Numbered from the stretch's first letter, positions 19,182 to 30,888 are shown. The stretch is 52,261 nucleotides of DNA from Pelagophyceae sp. CCMP2097 (GCA_026770575.1 MU657209.1:64301-116561), one strand, 5' to 3'. Notes: a model not told the origin generated them from the letters alone. A program made the numbers and translations.

Positions 19182-22100
19182 ATGGACCTCTTCGAGATGC
19201 TGCTGGTGAAGATCGAGGGGCGGAGCGGCGGGCGTAATTCGTCTTCGGTGCAGCGCGAAGTTAATCGTGTATGCGCCCCGTACGTCGGCCAAGACGGCTG
19301 GCTCGCGCCGGAAGCGCTCGCAAAGGCTCTCAAGGTCTGGCTCGTCGGTGCGCCTTTAAAGCCCGCACATGCGAGGCGCCCGCACACGCCGGCGGCCGAC
19401 GCGCGCGTCCTCAGGCGTCGACGACGCAGCTTTGGAGGCCTTTGCAGACGACCTCGCGCGGCGCCAGGTCCAGGGCCGCCTCTCCGTGGCGCGCCTCTCC
19501 GCGGAGCTCTCAGGCACGGCGGCATCGAAGGCGCCCGTGGCGGTTTGCCTGCCGCCTTACCACGTCTCCACGGCCGTCGCGCGCCCGCGCGGCGCGCGCG
19601 AGGCCCGCAGCGACCGGCCAAGCACCGCCGGCGAATCCGAGTCGTTCGCGTCGCCGATCCGTGGCGCTGAGGCGCCGTCGCCCGACGACAAAGGCGCGCT
19701 GCTCCGCGCGGCTTTAAAGCTGCAGTTTATTGAGCAGGTCCGTCGACATACCTCTCGGAGCGCTTCGAATCCGTCGACTAGGCGCAGGAACACTACGGGG
19801 CGGCGTGCTACGACGACCGCGAGGTTTTAGACCGCGCGCGCGCCATCTTCGTCTGCCGCTGCCGCGCCGTCGCGGGCGGCGGCCGATCCGACGCGCCGAC
19901 GCACCTGCCGCTCGCGCAGTGGTGCGTCGCGCTGCGCGGCCTATCTGCGCAGCGCGGCCTCCCGCCGCCGCGCGACTCCGACTTGGAGCAGCTCTGGCTC
20001 GACTGCGACCGCGGAGACTACACCAGGCGAGGCCTCTGCAGGATCCCACCCGATGATCCCTGACGATCGCGCTTAGGTTTTCGCGCGACCTGCTGCGACC
20101 CGAGCGCGAGGACCAGTCGTCCTCCGGCCGCGACTCTGTCCGCCTGGATTTGAACTCTGTCCGCAGCGGCGCGTCGACGCCGTCGCCGCGCAAGGGCGCG
20201 CGCGGCGTCCGCGCCGCCTGGGCGCCGCCGGAGCGCGCCGCGCCGGAGCGCCGGGCGGCGTCGGCGGGCGACTTATCGGCGGTGCACGTTTTCGCGTATG
20301 GCGGCGGCACCGTGCGATGGCACGAAGCTTCGAGGCGCCTCGCGTACGCGGCGGACCGCTGCGTCGTATTCGACGCGTCTCGGCGCGCCGAGGGCGAGGC
20401 GCAGCTCATTCTAAAGGCGCGCGGCGCCGTGCGCGCGGTGGCTGTCCACCCAGCAAGGCCTTTAGTAGCAGTCGCAGACGACTCCGGCGTCGACCTGCAC
20501 GCGCTCGACGGGCAGCGCGGCGAGGCAGGGCGCACGCTTGGGGCGGGGCTTTTTTCAAAGGTTTTCGACGTTTCGTTTCTTCATGACTATGTCATCGCCG
20601 TCGGCGCCGCGCCCGAAAAGCACGCAATCGTCGCAGTCTTCGCGCTCCGCAGCGGCGAGCTCGTCGCAGAGGCGCGCGCAGCCGTCGTACGCCGAGGCCA
20701 GCTGTGAGAATCTTTTTGTACGGGGACGCTTGTGTGCGGGGACGCCCGGGGCCGCGCGGCGACGGCGCCGTCGTAGGCGCGCCGTGGGCTGCGCGCCGTC
20801 GTCGGATCGCTTTGCGACGGTGGGCGACGGCCATGTCTCGTTTTGGAGCTTTGCTAAAGGCCAACCGCTCGAGGCCGAGGCGGGCCGCCTCGGCGGCAAG
20901 GTGAAGCATGAAGCGAGCCACGCCTGCGTCGCGTACGTCTCCAACGACGTCGCTTTAACGGGCGGCGACACCGGGGCCGTCTTCATCTGGCGCGGGGGCG
21001 TCTGCTTGGCTTCGTTCGAAGCGCACAAGGGCCCCGTGCGCACAATCTCGCACGCGGGCACGGAGACAAAGCTCGCAATCTTCACCGGCGGCGACGACGG
21101 CGCGATCCGCAGGTGGACAGGGCTGCGAGCAACCGCGCCCGAGGAATCGGAAACCCGCCCGAGGAATCGGAAACCCGCCCTTTTCGGCGCCCCTCGGATC
21201 GCAATGCACATAGGCGGCTCGTCAAGGACGGCGAGTGGCAGATCTCTCGGACGGCGGCCATCTGCGGCGTCGTCGCCGTCGGCGCGGATCTGGTCTGCGG
21301 AACCGGCTCAAACGCTTTAGTGAGCGTACCCACGGCGCCGCCGACGGCACGGACGAAGACCCCCGCGCACAAGCGCATCGGCGGCGCGCACGCGGCACCG
21401 ATGCGCGCCGTCGCGGCGGACCCGGGCAACGCTGCCGTGTTTGCGACGACTGGCGACGACGCTCGCGTGGTGACGTGGGACGCGATTCGCCTCTGCCGCG
21501 TCGCCTCGGCCCCGCTCGCGGCCGCGGGCACGGCGCTCGCCTACGACGATGCCGGCGCGCAGCTCGCCTGCGGCTGCGCCGACGGTTCCGTCTTCGTCCT
21601 CGATGCTTGCACACTTGAGGTCACTTCGAAAGCCACAGGCCGCGAGCCTGCGGTGACAGCAGTCAGATTCTACGGCGGCACTTCCAAAGACGACGGCCGC
21701 CTCGCCGTGGCGCGGCGGTCCGGCGACGTGCACTTGTACGCCGGCGGCATGCACCGTCCGCCGCGCCTTTTGAAGGGCCACCAGCGCCCGGTACGGTCGC
21801 TCGACTTTGCCCCTCGCCACCAGACGCTGCGATCCACCGACGACGGCGGCGACGCTTTTTTCTGGGCCGTCAACGCGGACCGCGGCCGGCCCCTGCAAAG
21901 AGCGGACGTCGACGCCATCGACGGTGCAGAGTGGCAGACGTCGACGGCCGGCGCCACGGCCGTCGCGCGCGCGTGGCGCAGCTCCGACGTCTTCGCCGTT
22001 TCGCGCCCCGGCGGCGCCGTCGAGCTCCGGACGCGGCCCGACGAATGCGACGGCGGGGGGGGCGCGGTCCATTCGACGGACGTGGTTTCTTTAGCGTTCC

Positions 22101-22303
22101 TCGCCGACGATTTTCACCTCGTCTCCGTCTCCGCGCACGCAATCGTTCTATGGGCCGTCGACGCGAACCTATCGCCGCCCGCGGCCGTCAAAAACCGGCG
22201 AAGCAACCCGTACCTCGACGATTACGACAGCGACGCGACCGACTCCGACGGGCCGCCGCAAACGCCCGGGTCCGCGACGCCGGGCGCGGCCTGGCCCTTT
22301 TAA
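19182..22303 (+). CDS. WD40-repeat protein, EML-like, with N-terminal EF-hand-like region
   Basis: Multi-exon gene. Exon 1 (19182-19347) starts MDLFEMLLVKIEG and reads YVGQDGWLAPEALAKALKVW. A 67-nt intron (GTGCGC...TCAG) joins it in phase to GVDDAALEAFADDLARRQVQ at 19415. A further exon near 19790-20040 reads AQEHYGAACYDDREVLDRAR. From about 20085 the protein becomes a β-propeller: a segment with FAYGGGTVRWHEASRRLAYA resembles the entry (HELP-type) region of echinoderm microtubule-associated protein-like proteins. WD40 blades follow (FEAHKGPVRTI, LAIFTGGDDGAIRRWTG, LLKGHQRPVRSLDFAP). The C-terminus has an acidic NPYLDDYDSDATDSDG stretch. EML proteins bind microtubules; that role is inferred from fold and order only. 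Several middle exon borders are unresolved. Confidence 0.65.
21141..21180. repeat. perfect 20-bp tandem duplication in the WD40 gene
   Basis: The unit beginning GAGGAATCGGAAACC and closing CGCCC occurs twice head to tail. It lies where the frame must change between two WD40 exons, so it is probably intronic. Confidence 0.7.
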
Positions 22304-22433
22304 GAAAAGCGTCGCGTGCTCCCGGGGGCTCGCAACGCCGAGCGCACATGAGATGAGAGCCTCGGACGCGTCGACGGGAACGGCGTCTTCCGGAAGTTCC
22401 GTCTAGACGCGTCTGCTCTAGAAAACGTCGAAA

Positions 22434-22820
22434 AACACCTGGGGCAACTGGGGCGTTGCTACGAGCTCGGGGAAGGCTGCGAGGTCGACTACGCGACGGC
22501 CGCGAAGTGGTACCGGCTCCGCCGAGCGAGGCCTGCCCGACGCGCAGCAAAACCTCGGCCTGGCCTACCTCCACGGCCGCGGCGTGGCGCAGTCGTACGA
22601 ATCGGCCAAGGAGTGGTGGAAGCTCGCGGCGGCGCAGGCCTAGTGAAAGGCGGAATCGACGTTCAACCTCGGCAACTGCTACGGAAACGGCCTGGGCGCG
22701 CCGCAGGACCTCCGTGAGGCGATGAAATGCTCCCAGCGCGCCGCGGCGATGGGGCACGCCGGCGCAATGGCGGAGATGGGCAAATTCGAGGCGTGGCGCA
22801 AGGCTACGGGCCTCATTTGA
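22434..22820 (+). pseudogene. Sel1 repeat pseudogene
   Basis: Sel1 repeats are readable in two frames. LGRCYELGEGCEVDYATAAK is followed by a frameshift near 22530, then LPDAQQNLGLAYLHGRGVAQ and KEWWKLAAAQA. Two stop codons in a row (TAG TGA at about 22639-22644) follow, and then, still in frame, STFNLGNCYGNGLGAPQDL to the stop at 22820. There is no MYND or RING region. This is a clear dead copy of the Sel1 family that also occurs at 0.3, 42.5 and 50.9 kb. Confidence 0.8.
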
Positions 22821-23098
22821 CCGGCGCGCCGTCGGACCGAGGCGAGCGGCCGCGCTTCCGGACTCGTGACGTCGACTCGCTTCGACGGCCCCGCCGCGCC
22901 GGCCGTCATACCGGGCGCTGGAATTTAATGAAACCCTCTTTACCGCGAAATTTGACAAAAAGCGCTCTTGTGACTTGTCAGTCTTGACCGGTTTCCGACG
23001 AATCCCGGGACTGTCGCGACGCGCGCGGTGCACGGGAAAAAGCCTCCGTCTCGTGCCTACCGTGCCCCCGTGCTCGCTCGCCGAGGGTCTTCGAGGGA

Positions 23099-24226
23099 AT
23101 GGCGTCTCTGGCGGGCGCCCGCGATTTCGTCGACGCGGCCGCATGCGGCGACCTCGACGAGCTCCGCCGCCTCCTCGCCGACGCGGCTCTATCGCCGGAG
23201 ACGATCAACGCCCAGGACAAGGACGGCCGCACGGCGTTTCACTACGCCTGCCTGAACGACGACGCGCCTCTCCTCCGCATCCTCCTCGCCGACGCGCGAG
23301 TCGACGTCCTCCGCGAGAGCCCAAAGGGCGACACGGGCGTGCACATGGCCGCTTTATATGCAGCGCAAGAAGCGCTGAAGCTCCTGTTTGCAGATGGGCG
23401 CTGCAACGTCGACGCGCAGAACCATTTCCAGGAGACGCCCCTCCACCTCTGCGCCGGTTCTGGCGACAAGGGCGCCGCCAAGGCGGCGGCGCTGCTGCTC
23501 GAGGCGGGCGCGTCGCTCGTCGTCGTCGACAAGTGGTCCCGCGGGCCGCGCGACGTCTCGCGCGACAACGCCGAGAACCCGCTGGTTAAGGTCTTCGACG
23601 CCTACCTCCAAGACCGCCCCGACCTCAAGGCCCAAGTCGAGGCGCTCCACGCCGCCTACACACTACAAAACCAGCAGGCGCCCGTCAGCGACGACGCGAA
23701 CAAGGCGGCGAAGAAGAACATTTTCGGGCTCCTCGGCGGCGTCAAGCTCAAAAAAACAAAAACCACGGAGCGCACCATGTTCAAGGCCGGCGAGGGCGCC
23801 ACGACCGCGGGCGCGACGGTTGCGCCGTCGGACGGCCGCCGCGCTTTGTCGAAGCTCGTGGACTTTCCGGGAGACATTGGTGAGATCACGCGCCACCTGG
23901 CCGCCGACGGCGAGGTGGACCCCGCCGGCGCCGACGCCTTTGGCTTGACGGCGCTGATGAAGTTTGCGTCTTGGAACAAGACCGAGTACCTCGCCCTTTT
24001 GATCCCAAAGCTCTCGAAAGAGCAGCTTCAAGCCGCGGACCCGTACGGCAAGACTGCACTTCATTGGGCCGTGGAGATGGCCTCCGTCGCCGCCGTCAAG
24101 GCCCTCGTTGCCGCCGGCGCAAACGCCGACGCGCGCGACGGCAAGGGCCGCACCGTCGGCGACGTCCTCGACGCTGCCGAGCCCTCTGGCGTCATCGACC
24201 GCTTGAAAGCAGCGCTCGTCGCCTGA
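23099..24226 (+). CDS. ankyrin repeat protein
   Basis: Single-exon protein of 375 aa from ATG 23099. Ankyrin repeats occupy residues about 10-150 (AACGDLDELRRLLAD, DKDGRTAFHYACLNDD, QETPLHLCAGSG, LLLEAGASLVVVDKWSRG) and again about 255-375 (FGLTALMKFASWNK, YGKTALHWAVEMAS, LVAAGANADARDGKG). A Lys-rich linker (NIFGLLGGVKLKKTKTTERT) separates them. There is no signal peptide, membrane segment or catalytic domain. It is a cytosolic or nuclear protein-interaction scaffold; partner unknown. Confidence 0.85.
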   Translation: MASLAGARDFVDAAACGDLDELRRLLADAALSPETINAQDKDGRTAFHYACLNDDAPLLRILLADARVDVLRESPKGDTGVHMAALYAAQEALKLLFADGRCNVDAQNHFQETPLHLCAGSGDKGAAKAAALLLEAGASLVVVDKWSRGPRDVSRDNAENPLVKVFDAYLQDRPDLKAQVEALHAAYTLQNQQAPVSDDANKAAKKNIFGLLGGVKLKKTKTTERTMFKAGEGATTAGATVAPSDGRRALSKLVDFPGDIGEITRHLAADGEVDPAGADAFGLTALMKFASWNKTEYLALLIPKLSKEQLQAADPYGKTALHWAVEMASVAAVKALVAAGANADARDGKGRTVGDVLDAAEPSGVIDRLKAALVA

Positions 24227-24483
24227 CCCCGCGGCATCCACCTCTGCGCGCCAAACGAACTGTTTCAATCTTTCTTAGAAACGAATGCAAATCACCTCTC
24301 CATGGCCGCGCCGGCGTCTCGCTATTGAGGTCTCGGAGCGGCCCGCCGGCTTACCCATGGCTTACCCGGCCCAGCTTTTCACGAACCAAGCACGTGCCCG
24401 TGCGGCGCCGGCCAGACTCTGTTTTTTGGCGATACCTCCGCGAAGTTGACGTGCCTCGAGGCTCGGAGGACGGCAGGAGAGGC

Positions 24484-25270
24484 ATGCGGCTGTGCGCGTT
24501 GCTGGGGCTGCCCTTTGCGGTGTGCCTGCTGCAGGCGCGGCCGCGGCGCCTCAGCGTTTGCGCGCGGGCGTCGTCTTCGGCCGCGGCGGCGGTCCTCGAC
24601 GAGCTCGACGAGATCCCCGTCTTCGTCTGCGCCAACGGAGAGGGCGCCCCGCTGGGTTACGACCGCGAAGGGACGACGGTCTCGCTCTTCTACGTCGACG
24701 TGGCGCAGGCGCGCAGAGACGTCGCGGAGGCGGCCGCGATGTACCCGGACCTCGGCCTGCAGATGCTGCCCGTGGGCCTGGGAGACGCCTACGCGCGCCT
24801 GCGCGAGGGTTCGGCCATCATCGTGCCCGGCGCGGACGACTTGGCCGCGGCGCAGGACCCGGACGGCGAGCCCTGGGACGCGGACACGGTCCCACTTTTT
24901 GGCTGCCTCGAGATGACCAAAGTGCGCGCTGAAGATGGCACGCGCTTCTGCCCGCTCTTCCTCTCCGCAGCAGACGCGCAGGTGCGTCCTAAAGGCCCCC
25001 GCCCCCGCGCAACAGCCGCCGTCGCAGGTGGCGCTGGCAAACGCCACGGGCTCGACGGGCATGTCGCTCCAAGTCGTCTGCGTCGCTCTCCCGCGCGCCG
25101 TCGAGCTCCTGGAGAACTCGACGCGGTCCGCCTCGGGCGTCGCCTTTGAGCTCGTGCCGCCGGCGGCGTCGATTGCCTTCCTCCGCGGCGACGAAATGCC
25201 CGAGGAGCCCAAGCTCCCGGGGATCGTCAACCTCCCGGGCACGAATTTCGGCATGCGCCAAGGCGCCTAA
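24484..25270 (+). CDS. Tic22-like plastid protein import factor
   Basis: Two exons, 24484-24981 and 25028-25270, joined in phase 0 across a 46-nt intron (GTGCGT...GCAG); 246 aa. The leader MRLCALLGLPFAVCLLQARP plus a Ser/Ala/Arg stretch looks like a bipartite plastid signal. The mature part has the Tic22 pattern: IPVFVCANGEGAPLG, then VSLFYVDVAQARRDV, MLPVGLGDAYARL, VPLFGCLEMTKVR and FCPLFLSAADAQ. Exon 2 adds a second half (VALANATGSTGMSLQVVCVA, NLPGTNFGMRQGA) that is weaker in similarity. Tic22 family proteins act in the plastid intermembrane space as import chaperones. The family call is by pattern, not alignment. Confidence 0.7.
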
Positions 25271-25643
25271 ACAGGCAGTCTGCCGGAAGGATGCCTCGGC
25301 CGACGCGCGCTTTTGTGCGGAGCCGCCTCTTTGTGAAACGGGCCTTTTGTGGCGTGGCCCCGATTCTGCGCATGCGACGCCAGTGCACTTTGGGGAGGGC
25401 GTGAAATCTCGACGATGCAGCGAGGCAAGAATATCGAGGCGCAAAGCGAGCAGCCATGCGGGGCGAGGGTCCCATTGTACGGGTCCTTCACACTTCAGTT
25501 CCGGAAGAATTCACGGAATTCACTGGATGACGAGAGTGCATCGTTTCAAGTAGATTTACTATACTCTTGTAGGCTAGTATAGCTAGTACTTGGCGGCATT
25601 TTCTGTGGGACGAGCGGCACTCGTGTCGTTCGAGTCACGCACC
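25271..25643. other. intergenic region, nothing recognised
   Basis: No gene, RNA or long repeat could be supported. The 3' part is comparatively AT-rich (an alternating CTAGTATAGCTAGTA near 25572-25586) and probably includes the promoter of the next gene. Confidence 0.35.
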
Positions 25644-26296
25644 ATGGCCCAGGACGCGGCCCCCGTCACGACTAGACGCGCGCTGGGCGCGAACCAGAAG
25701 CGAAGCAAGTCGTTTGACCATCATACCGCCAAACGCGGTGCGTGGCCCCTTTTGACGGCGCGCCGCGCTCCGGGGCGCGCGCGGGCCCGAGGCACGCTTC
25801 TCCTGGCAGGCTCGATCCTGCGCTCTGCGCTGGCCGGGTCGACGGCCTCGGGCGATGCTTTGGGCGAGTCCGAGGCGAAGAAGAAGTGGCGCGTGGCCAT
25901 TAAGACGGTCCCCACCAGTGTACATGTACCTCCTCGGCACTGGGACGGCGCCTTCGCATATCCCGCGCCCGCCCGGCACACCGCGCGCAGGTCGTCGCGT
26001 CTGTGCGGTTCGGCAACAACAGCGACGGCAAGCACTGCGACCTGCGCGCGCCGTCGGCGTCCGGCTACGGCCCAATCATCCCCGCACGGGACGCGCACGC
26101 GGCGGGACACGAGCATGAAGCGTGCCCCAAGCGGAAATGGCGCGTCGTCATCACCTCGGTGCGTTTCCCTGGCCCCTCCGATAGCCTCTTGGATCAAGTG
26201 GTTTCCCCCGCCCCTCAAGAGGCCAAAGGCCGACCGCGCCTGCAGGTCATCGCGTCTCTGCGGCTCAGCAAGGCCGACAAGTATGAAGAAGAATGA
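25644..26296 (+). CDS. protein with duplicated KWRV exon unit, unknown function
   Basis: Model: exons 25644-25907, 25991-26158 and 26246-26296, all phase 0; 160 aa from MAQDAAPVTTRRALGANQ. A unit is present twice: KKKWRVAIKT joined to VVASVRFGN, and KRKWRVVITS joined to VIASLRLSK. In both copies an intron of similar length (83 and 87 nt) sits at the same codon position. The second intron begins GTGCGT; the first begins GTCCCC, a weaker donor. The second has no stop and is a multiple of three, so retention would still be readable. The N-terminal half is basic with a hydrophobic stretch (TLLLAGSILRSALAG). Family unknown. Confidence 0.5.
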
Positions 26297-26740
26297 CTGG
26301 ACGGGGCTGCCTCGCGGCGGCCCTCCAATCACAGCTGGTCCCAACCCTCACCGCGCAGACTCCCGCCACTTGAACGCCCCGCGCAACGGCACGCGAGATC
26401 CTTCCCGGGCCGCGTCTTCGACCGATTCTCCAAAACCCGATCCGCCTCGGTCCGACCAGCGTAGAGCCACTTACAAAGATGACACCTTTGGATCGCGGCT
26501 CGGAACGCGGGCGCGTCCCCCCAAGGCATCTGCGCCCGGTCCAGCCAGGGAGGCCGTCGGAAGATCTACAAGATCTTTGTTAGGTGTGTGGTATTCTGCG
26601 GTAGGCGCGGTCGCGAGGCGCGTGGCTGCCGGCGGGCTGCGTGGGCAGCTCGGGCCGGCGCTCCAGGTCATGGTGCACGCGGTCCGGGGCGGCCCCGGTT
26701 GGGGCGGCCCCGGGCGATCGACACGGCGCGTTCGGCGCGC

Positions 26741-28710
26741 TCACCACGACTGGCNNNNNNNNNNNNNNNNNNNNNNNNNNNNNNNNNNNNNNNNNNNNNN
26801 NNNNNNNNNNNNAGCCGCCCCCGCCGCCGCCGTAGCTCCTCTTTGCGCCGCCGCCGCCGCCGCCGCCGCCGCGCGGCTGCTCGGAGAGGAACCATTCGGG
26901 AAGCGTCGCGCCGCGCGCGTCAAATGCGTTTTTCAGTTCCTTCCACAAGTCGCTGTCGGCCGAGGGGTCGTAGAGCGCGGTGGCGCGGCCCTTCTTGCCC
27001 GCGCGGCCCGTGCGGCCGATGCGGTGGACGTAGTTATCGAACTCTTTGGCCCCGAATGGCAAATCGAATTGGATCACGTGCCCCACCTATAATAATTAAA
27101 GAATCACAGGGTGGCGAGTCCCAAAGGACTTTGCCCTGGCGGAGTCGGCTCGACCAACTTACCTCGGGCACGTCAATCCCGCGCGCCACCGCGTCCGTCG
27201 CGATGAGGACGCGGACGTCCGAGTCGCGGAACGCCTTGAGTGCGCGCTCGCGCTCCGACTGCGACCGGTCGCCGTGGATCACCGCGCACTTGGTCCGCGT
27301 TTTGGAAAGCAGCTGCTCCGCCAGCCAGTCGGCGTTCATCTTCTTGTTCACGAAGACGATGGTGCGCTCCTCCGGCTTGACGAGCTTGACGAGCTCGGAA
27401 AGGCGGTCGAACTTACTAGCGAAGGACCCAGCTCCGTCTCGGCCGCCGACGCGCACCAAAAACTGCTCCACCGCCTTGTTCGCGGCGCCGACGCTGCCGA
27501 CCGCGATGTGCGTAAAGTCGCGGCGCAGGTAGCGCCGCGCCGTCTCCTGGACCTCCTTTGCGAACGTGGCGCTGAACATCAGAGTTTGGCGCTTGTCCGT
27601 AGGGGGCATGTCGTGGTCCTCCAGAATCTTGCGCAGCTGCGGTTCGAAGCCCATGTCCAGCATGCGGTCCGCCTCGTCGAGGACGACGAAGGCGCACTGC
27701 TTGAGCGAGATGAGGTTGCGGCCCGTAAAGTCCGCCAGGCGCCCCGGCGTCGCCACGACAATCTCGGCGCCGCCGGCCAGAGCCTCGAGCTGCGGCCGCG
27801 CGTTGGCGCCGCCGTAGATGGCCACGCTCCAGCGCCGCGCGCGGTCGCCGCCCGACGAGGGCGGCTTCTCGCCAAAGGTCAGCTTCTGCAGCTCCAGGTC
27901 GATTTGGAGCGCGAGCTCGCGCGTCGGGGCCATGATCAGGGCGGACGGCGTGGCGCCGACCTTGCGGCCCGACTCGGTCGTGGGGGCGCGGTTCTTGTTG
28001 GCCTCGACGACGGCAGCAATCAAAGGCAGGAGAAAGGCCACCGTCTTGCCCGACCCCGTCTGCGCGCTGGCGAGGCAGTCGTTGCCGCTGAGGCCGAGGG
28101 GCACGGCGTGCTTCTGAATCGGCGAAGGCTTGGAGTAGCCCATGCGGTCCGAGCCGAGGAGGTTGCCGCGGAGGAACGCGGGCACGCCCGTGCCGATATC
28201 ATCCAAACCTTCAAAGTTGACCATGGCCGCGACACTCGCGCCGCCGCCCGTGCGCTTCACCTCGGGCTCCTCCTCGACGTGCTCGCTCATTTCGAGCGAC
28301 GAGCTCGCCTCCGTCTTGCGCGGAAACAGCTCGGCGCGCGTCAGGGCGCGGTTCGCGCGCGAGTTGCCGCCGACGTCGCGGCCGGCACGGACCTTGTCGA
28401 CGCAGTCCCAGAAGAAGTCGGCATCCTCGTTTTGCTTGGCGTTTGCTCGCTGGAACTGCCCGCCCCCTTTGCCGCCGCCGCCGCCGCCGCGCGAGCCGCC
28501 GTAGCCACCGCCGCCACCGTAGCTGCCGCCGCCGCCGCCGTACGACCCACCGCCGCCGCCGTACGAGTTGCCGCGCGAGGCGTTGCCAAAGGCAGTGCGC
28601 CTCTGAACGTCGCAGCCCGAAACGGGCCGCCAGGCGCGCGCCTCGAATGCGCTCGCGAGCGCCGGGCCGCGCAGCGCGGCGCCGCGGACGGTCGAGCTCA
28701 GCTGCAGCAT
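26741..28710 (-). CDS. DEAD-box RNA helicase, Ded1/DDX3-like
   Basis: Exon 1 is 28710-27163. A 76-nt canonical intron (GTAAGT...ATAG) leads to exon 2 from 27086 into the gap at 26755-26812. The N-terminus is Gly/Tyr-rich (SYGGGGG repeats). All helicase motifs are present: F-KPSPIQ (Q motif), AQTGSGKT (I), PTRELA (Ia), TPGRL (Ib), DEAD (II), SAT (III), then VFVNKK (IV), HGD (IVa), TDAVARGID (V) and [10 protein letters not shown] (VI). The C-terminal tail is again Gly-rich. After the gap one frame ends QSW then stop at 26741-26743, like the terminal SWW of Ded1-type helicases, so the gene probably ends there. Expected role: ATP-dependent RNA unwinding in translation initiation. Confidence 0.85.
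26755..26812. other. assembly gap (58 N) in Gly-rich helicase tail
   Basis: The N run falls in the GC-triplet repeat that encodes the Gly-rich C-terminal tail of the DEAD-box helicase. The frame across it is unknown. Confidence 0.9.
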
Positions 28711-29080
28711 CAGACCGGCCGTGCTCTGCCGCCGTCTACAGAGCCCTGCCGAAGAACTCGAAATCGCCGTCTTCGAATTCGTGGTGCCTTTCTACAGATG
28801 GCGATACGGACGACGGGTAATGACACACCGCGCCGAAACTATCTCCGAAACTCGACGTCACGCCGCCGCGGCGAGGCGGCGGCTCCCGGGGACTGCGGTC
28901 AACGGGGTCTTAGACCGGATCATGACGGCCTCGCTCGTCGGCTTTGTTGCGCGAGGCTGCTCGAAGCGTTGCAGGGGCCGGCGGTGCACCCCGTGCGCGC
29001 GTCGCAGGCCGCCGTCGGCGGCGCCGCGCAGACGTCGGCGCCCGGCGAAGCCGGCGAGATGTGCCTGCGAACGTGCGGCG
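28711..29080. other. intergenic region upstream of the helicase gene
   Basis: Nothing recognised on either strand. It lies between the 5' end of the helicase gene and the 3' end of the glycosyltransferase gene and should contain the helicase promoter. Confidence 0.3.
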
Positions 29081-30735
29081 TCAGAGGCGAGGCGCTTTCC
29101 TCTGTGCGGGACCCGTGCGGCGTCCGAGGCGAGGCTGGCGAACCGTTCCTCGGGACGCGGCGGTTGGCAGCATGCCGAGCTTGTGCAGCGTCTCGCACTT
29201 GGACTTCCAGCCGAAGCGGAAGTTGCAGTGAAAGGCGAGGAGCTCGCTTCGCGCGTCGGCCTGGCGAGCAAACGCGGCGCGGCGGCCCGAGACGAACAAG
29301 TCGAGGTTGAGCACGACCTGCGAGCCGGGGTATAGACAAGGACGCTCTCGACCTGGGTGCCGGGTATAGACAAGGACGCTCTGGACAGGTCGGGCACTCA
29401 CGAGGTCGGCCGTCGTGTTGGAACGCCGCCACGTCGGCGCATGGATTGTCGCGTTCTGCGAGTCTCGCGCGTACGCGCACCCGCGCCGCGGCAGCACGCG
29501 CTCGAGCGCGGCGACGAAAGCCCTACGATGCGTCGTCCGGAGCTCCGCAGCAGAGGGCTCGTCGACGCGGGCTCGCCGCAACGTCTGACGGACATCCCGG
29601 ACGGCGCTTAAAGGGGGACGCGGGCTGTGCGCGGTTGGTTTTCGCGCGCCGCGTAAATCTCAGAGCAGCGTGCCGCCCAGTCCCGGAGCGCGCGCACAGC
29701 AGCGCCCCGCCGCGCCGCGGGCGCCGCGCGCGTGAAGATAAAGCCGCCGTTGACCGACTGCGTGCACCGGAACGCCGCGCACGCGCCGGCAGAGAACGGT
29801 AGACGCTTCTGGGCAGCCCTCTTGCCGCGAGCGCGCACGGCCTTGGTCTCAAGCCTGCGTCTCCTCGCAACAGCGTCCGCGCTTTGAAGCGGTCTTCGGC
29901 CCTGCGCGCCACGGGCCGCGGGCTCGTCGCGCGCAATGGCTTCCGCCTCTGATATTTTACAGGGCCGCTGCTGCACGTCGACGCGATTCGAGTCTGCCAT
30001 GACCGCGGCACCGGCGTTCGGCAACGTCTTGGCGAGGTAGGCCAGCACGTCGCCGCGCCAGACGACGTCGGCATCTTGCACTAGAGCGTCGTAGCCCAGC
30101 ACGGCGGCGGCCCATGGCATGATGGCCTTCAAAGCCGCGAACTTTGCGTACGCGGCAGAGCTGAACGGCGCGTCGCCTTGGACGTCCTCCGCCCAGACGT
30201 CCGCGAGCGGCACCGCCCTATCCGCCACGCCGCCGATTTGCCAATCCGACTGCAGCGCCGAGAGCGACGCGCCGTCGGCGCACCAGACCACGACGTGGTC
30301 CAGGACCTGCAAAGGACCGCTCGCGGCAAGGGACCGCGGGAAGGCCTCAGGGCCCGCCTTGACAGCAGCGGGGACCCTTTGCAGGGCCATGTTTCGCAGT
30401 GATGCTCCTCGGTGCTTTTCAGTGACGCCGTTTCGCGCGTGGGCGAGGTCTCGCGCTACGAGGCCGCAGAGGAAGTTGTGCAACAGGGCATGGTACGCCG
30501 CGTTCGAAAACACCATGACCGCCGGCTTTGCAGCCGCGGCGAGCGAGGATTCGAGCTTCTCCCAGACGCGCGCGGCGGCCATGCGGCGCGCGGTCGTCGC
30601 GCAGGCGTGCGATTCGTCGATGCCGGGATCTTCAGACTGGAACAGCGCCACAACCTCGTCCGCAGTCGGCACAGAACCGCGCGCGGCCCCGGGGAACCAC
30701 GGGGCGACAACACACAAGGTTAGGAAGACTTGCAT
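29081..30735 (-). CDS. nucleotide-diphospho-sugar transferase (GT77-like)
   Basis: Exons (minus): 30735-29620, 29584-29402, 29317-29081, all phase 0, giving 511 aa. Start MQVFLTLCVVAPWFPGAARG is a signal peptide or type II anchor. The core resembles the nucleotide-diphospho-sugar transferase family: VMVFSNAAYHALLHNFL, then DHVVVWCADG, YAKFAALKAIMPWAAAVLGY, and the metal/sugar-nucleotide site QDADVVWRGD. VNGGFIFTRA and a late AFHCNFRFGWKSK (a NG-F and H-N-type motif) complete the fold. An insert with basic residues follows the DSNR strand. Likely a Golgi enzyme adding sugar to wall or glycoprotein substrates; acceptor unknown. Intron 2 (29318-29401) contains an internal duplication. Confidence 0.7.
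29327..29382. repeat. 21-bp direct repeat inside an intron, 34-bp period
   Basis: GGGTATAGACAAGGACGCTC(T) occurs at about 29328-29348 and again at 29362-29382. Both copies are inside intron 2 of the glycosyltransferase gene. Confidence 0.75.
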
Positions 30736-30888
30736 CGGCCGATCCCGTCCCGCTCTCTCGGCTTGTCCGCTTCGGACGTCGAATCCTTCGCCGAATGTTA
30801 TTTGGCGAAGGGTCCCGGCGCTCAGTGCCAGAGTCTCCCGACGGGATGCCACGTCGTGCTTGACGTGCCTCGTGGCCACGGACAGCCT

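Noticed and set aside
27274..29310. Plus-strand open frame of 678 codons opposite the DEAD-box helicase
   Set aside because: The minus strand carries all helicase motifs in order; the plus frame is the reverse complement of those codons and has no domain.
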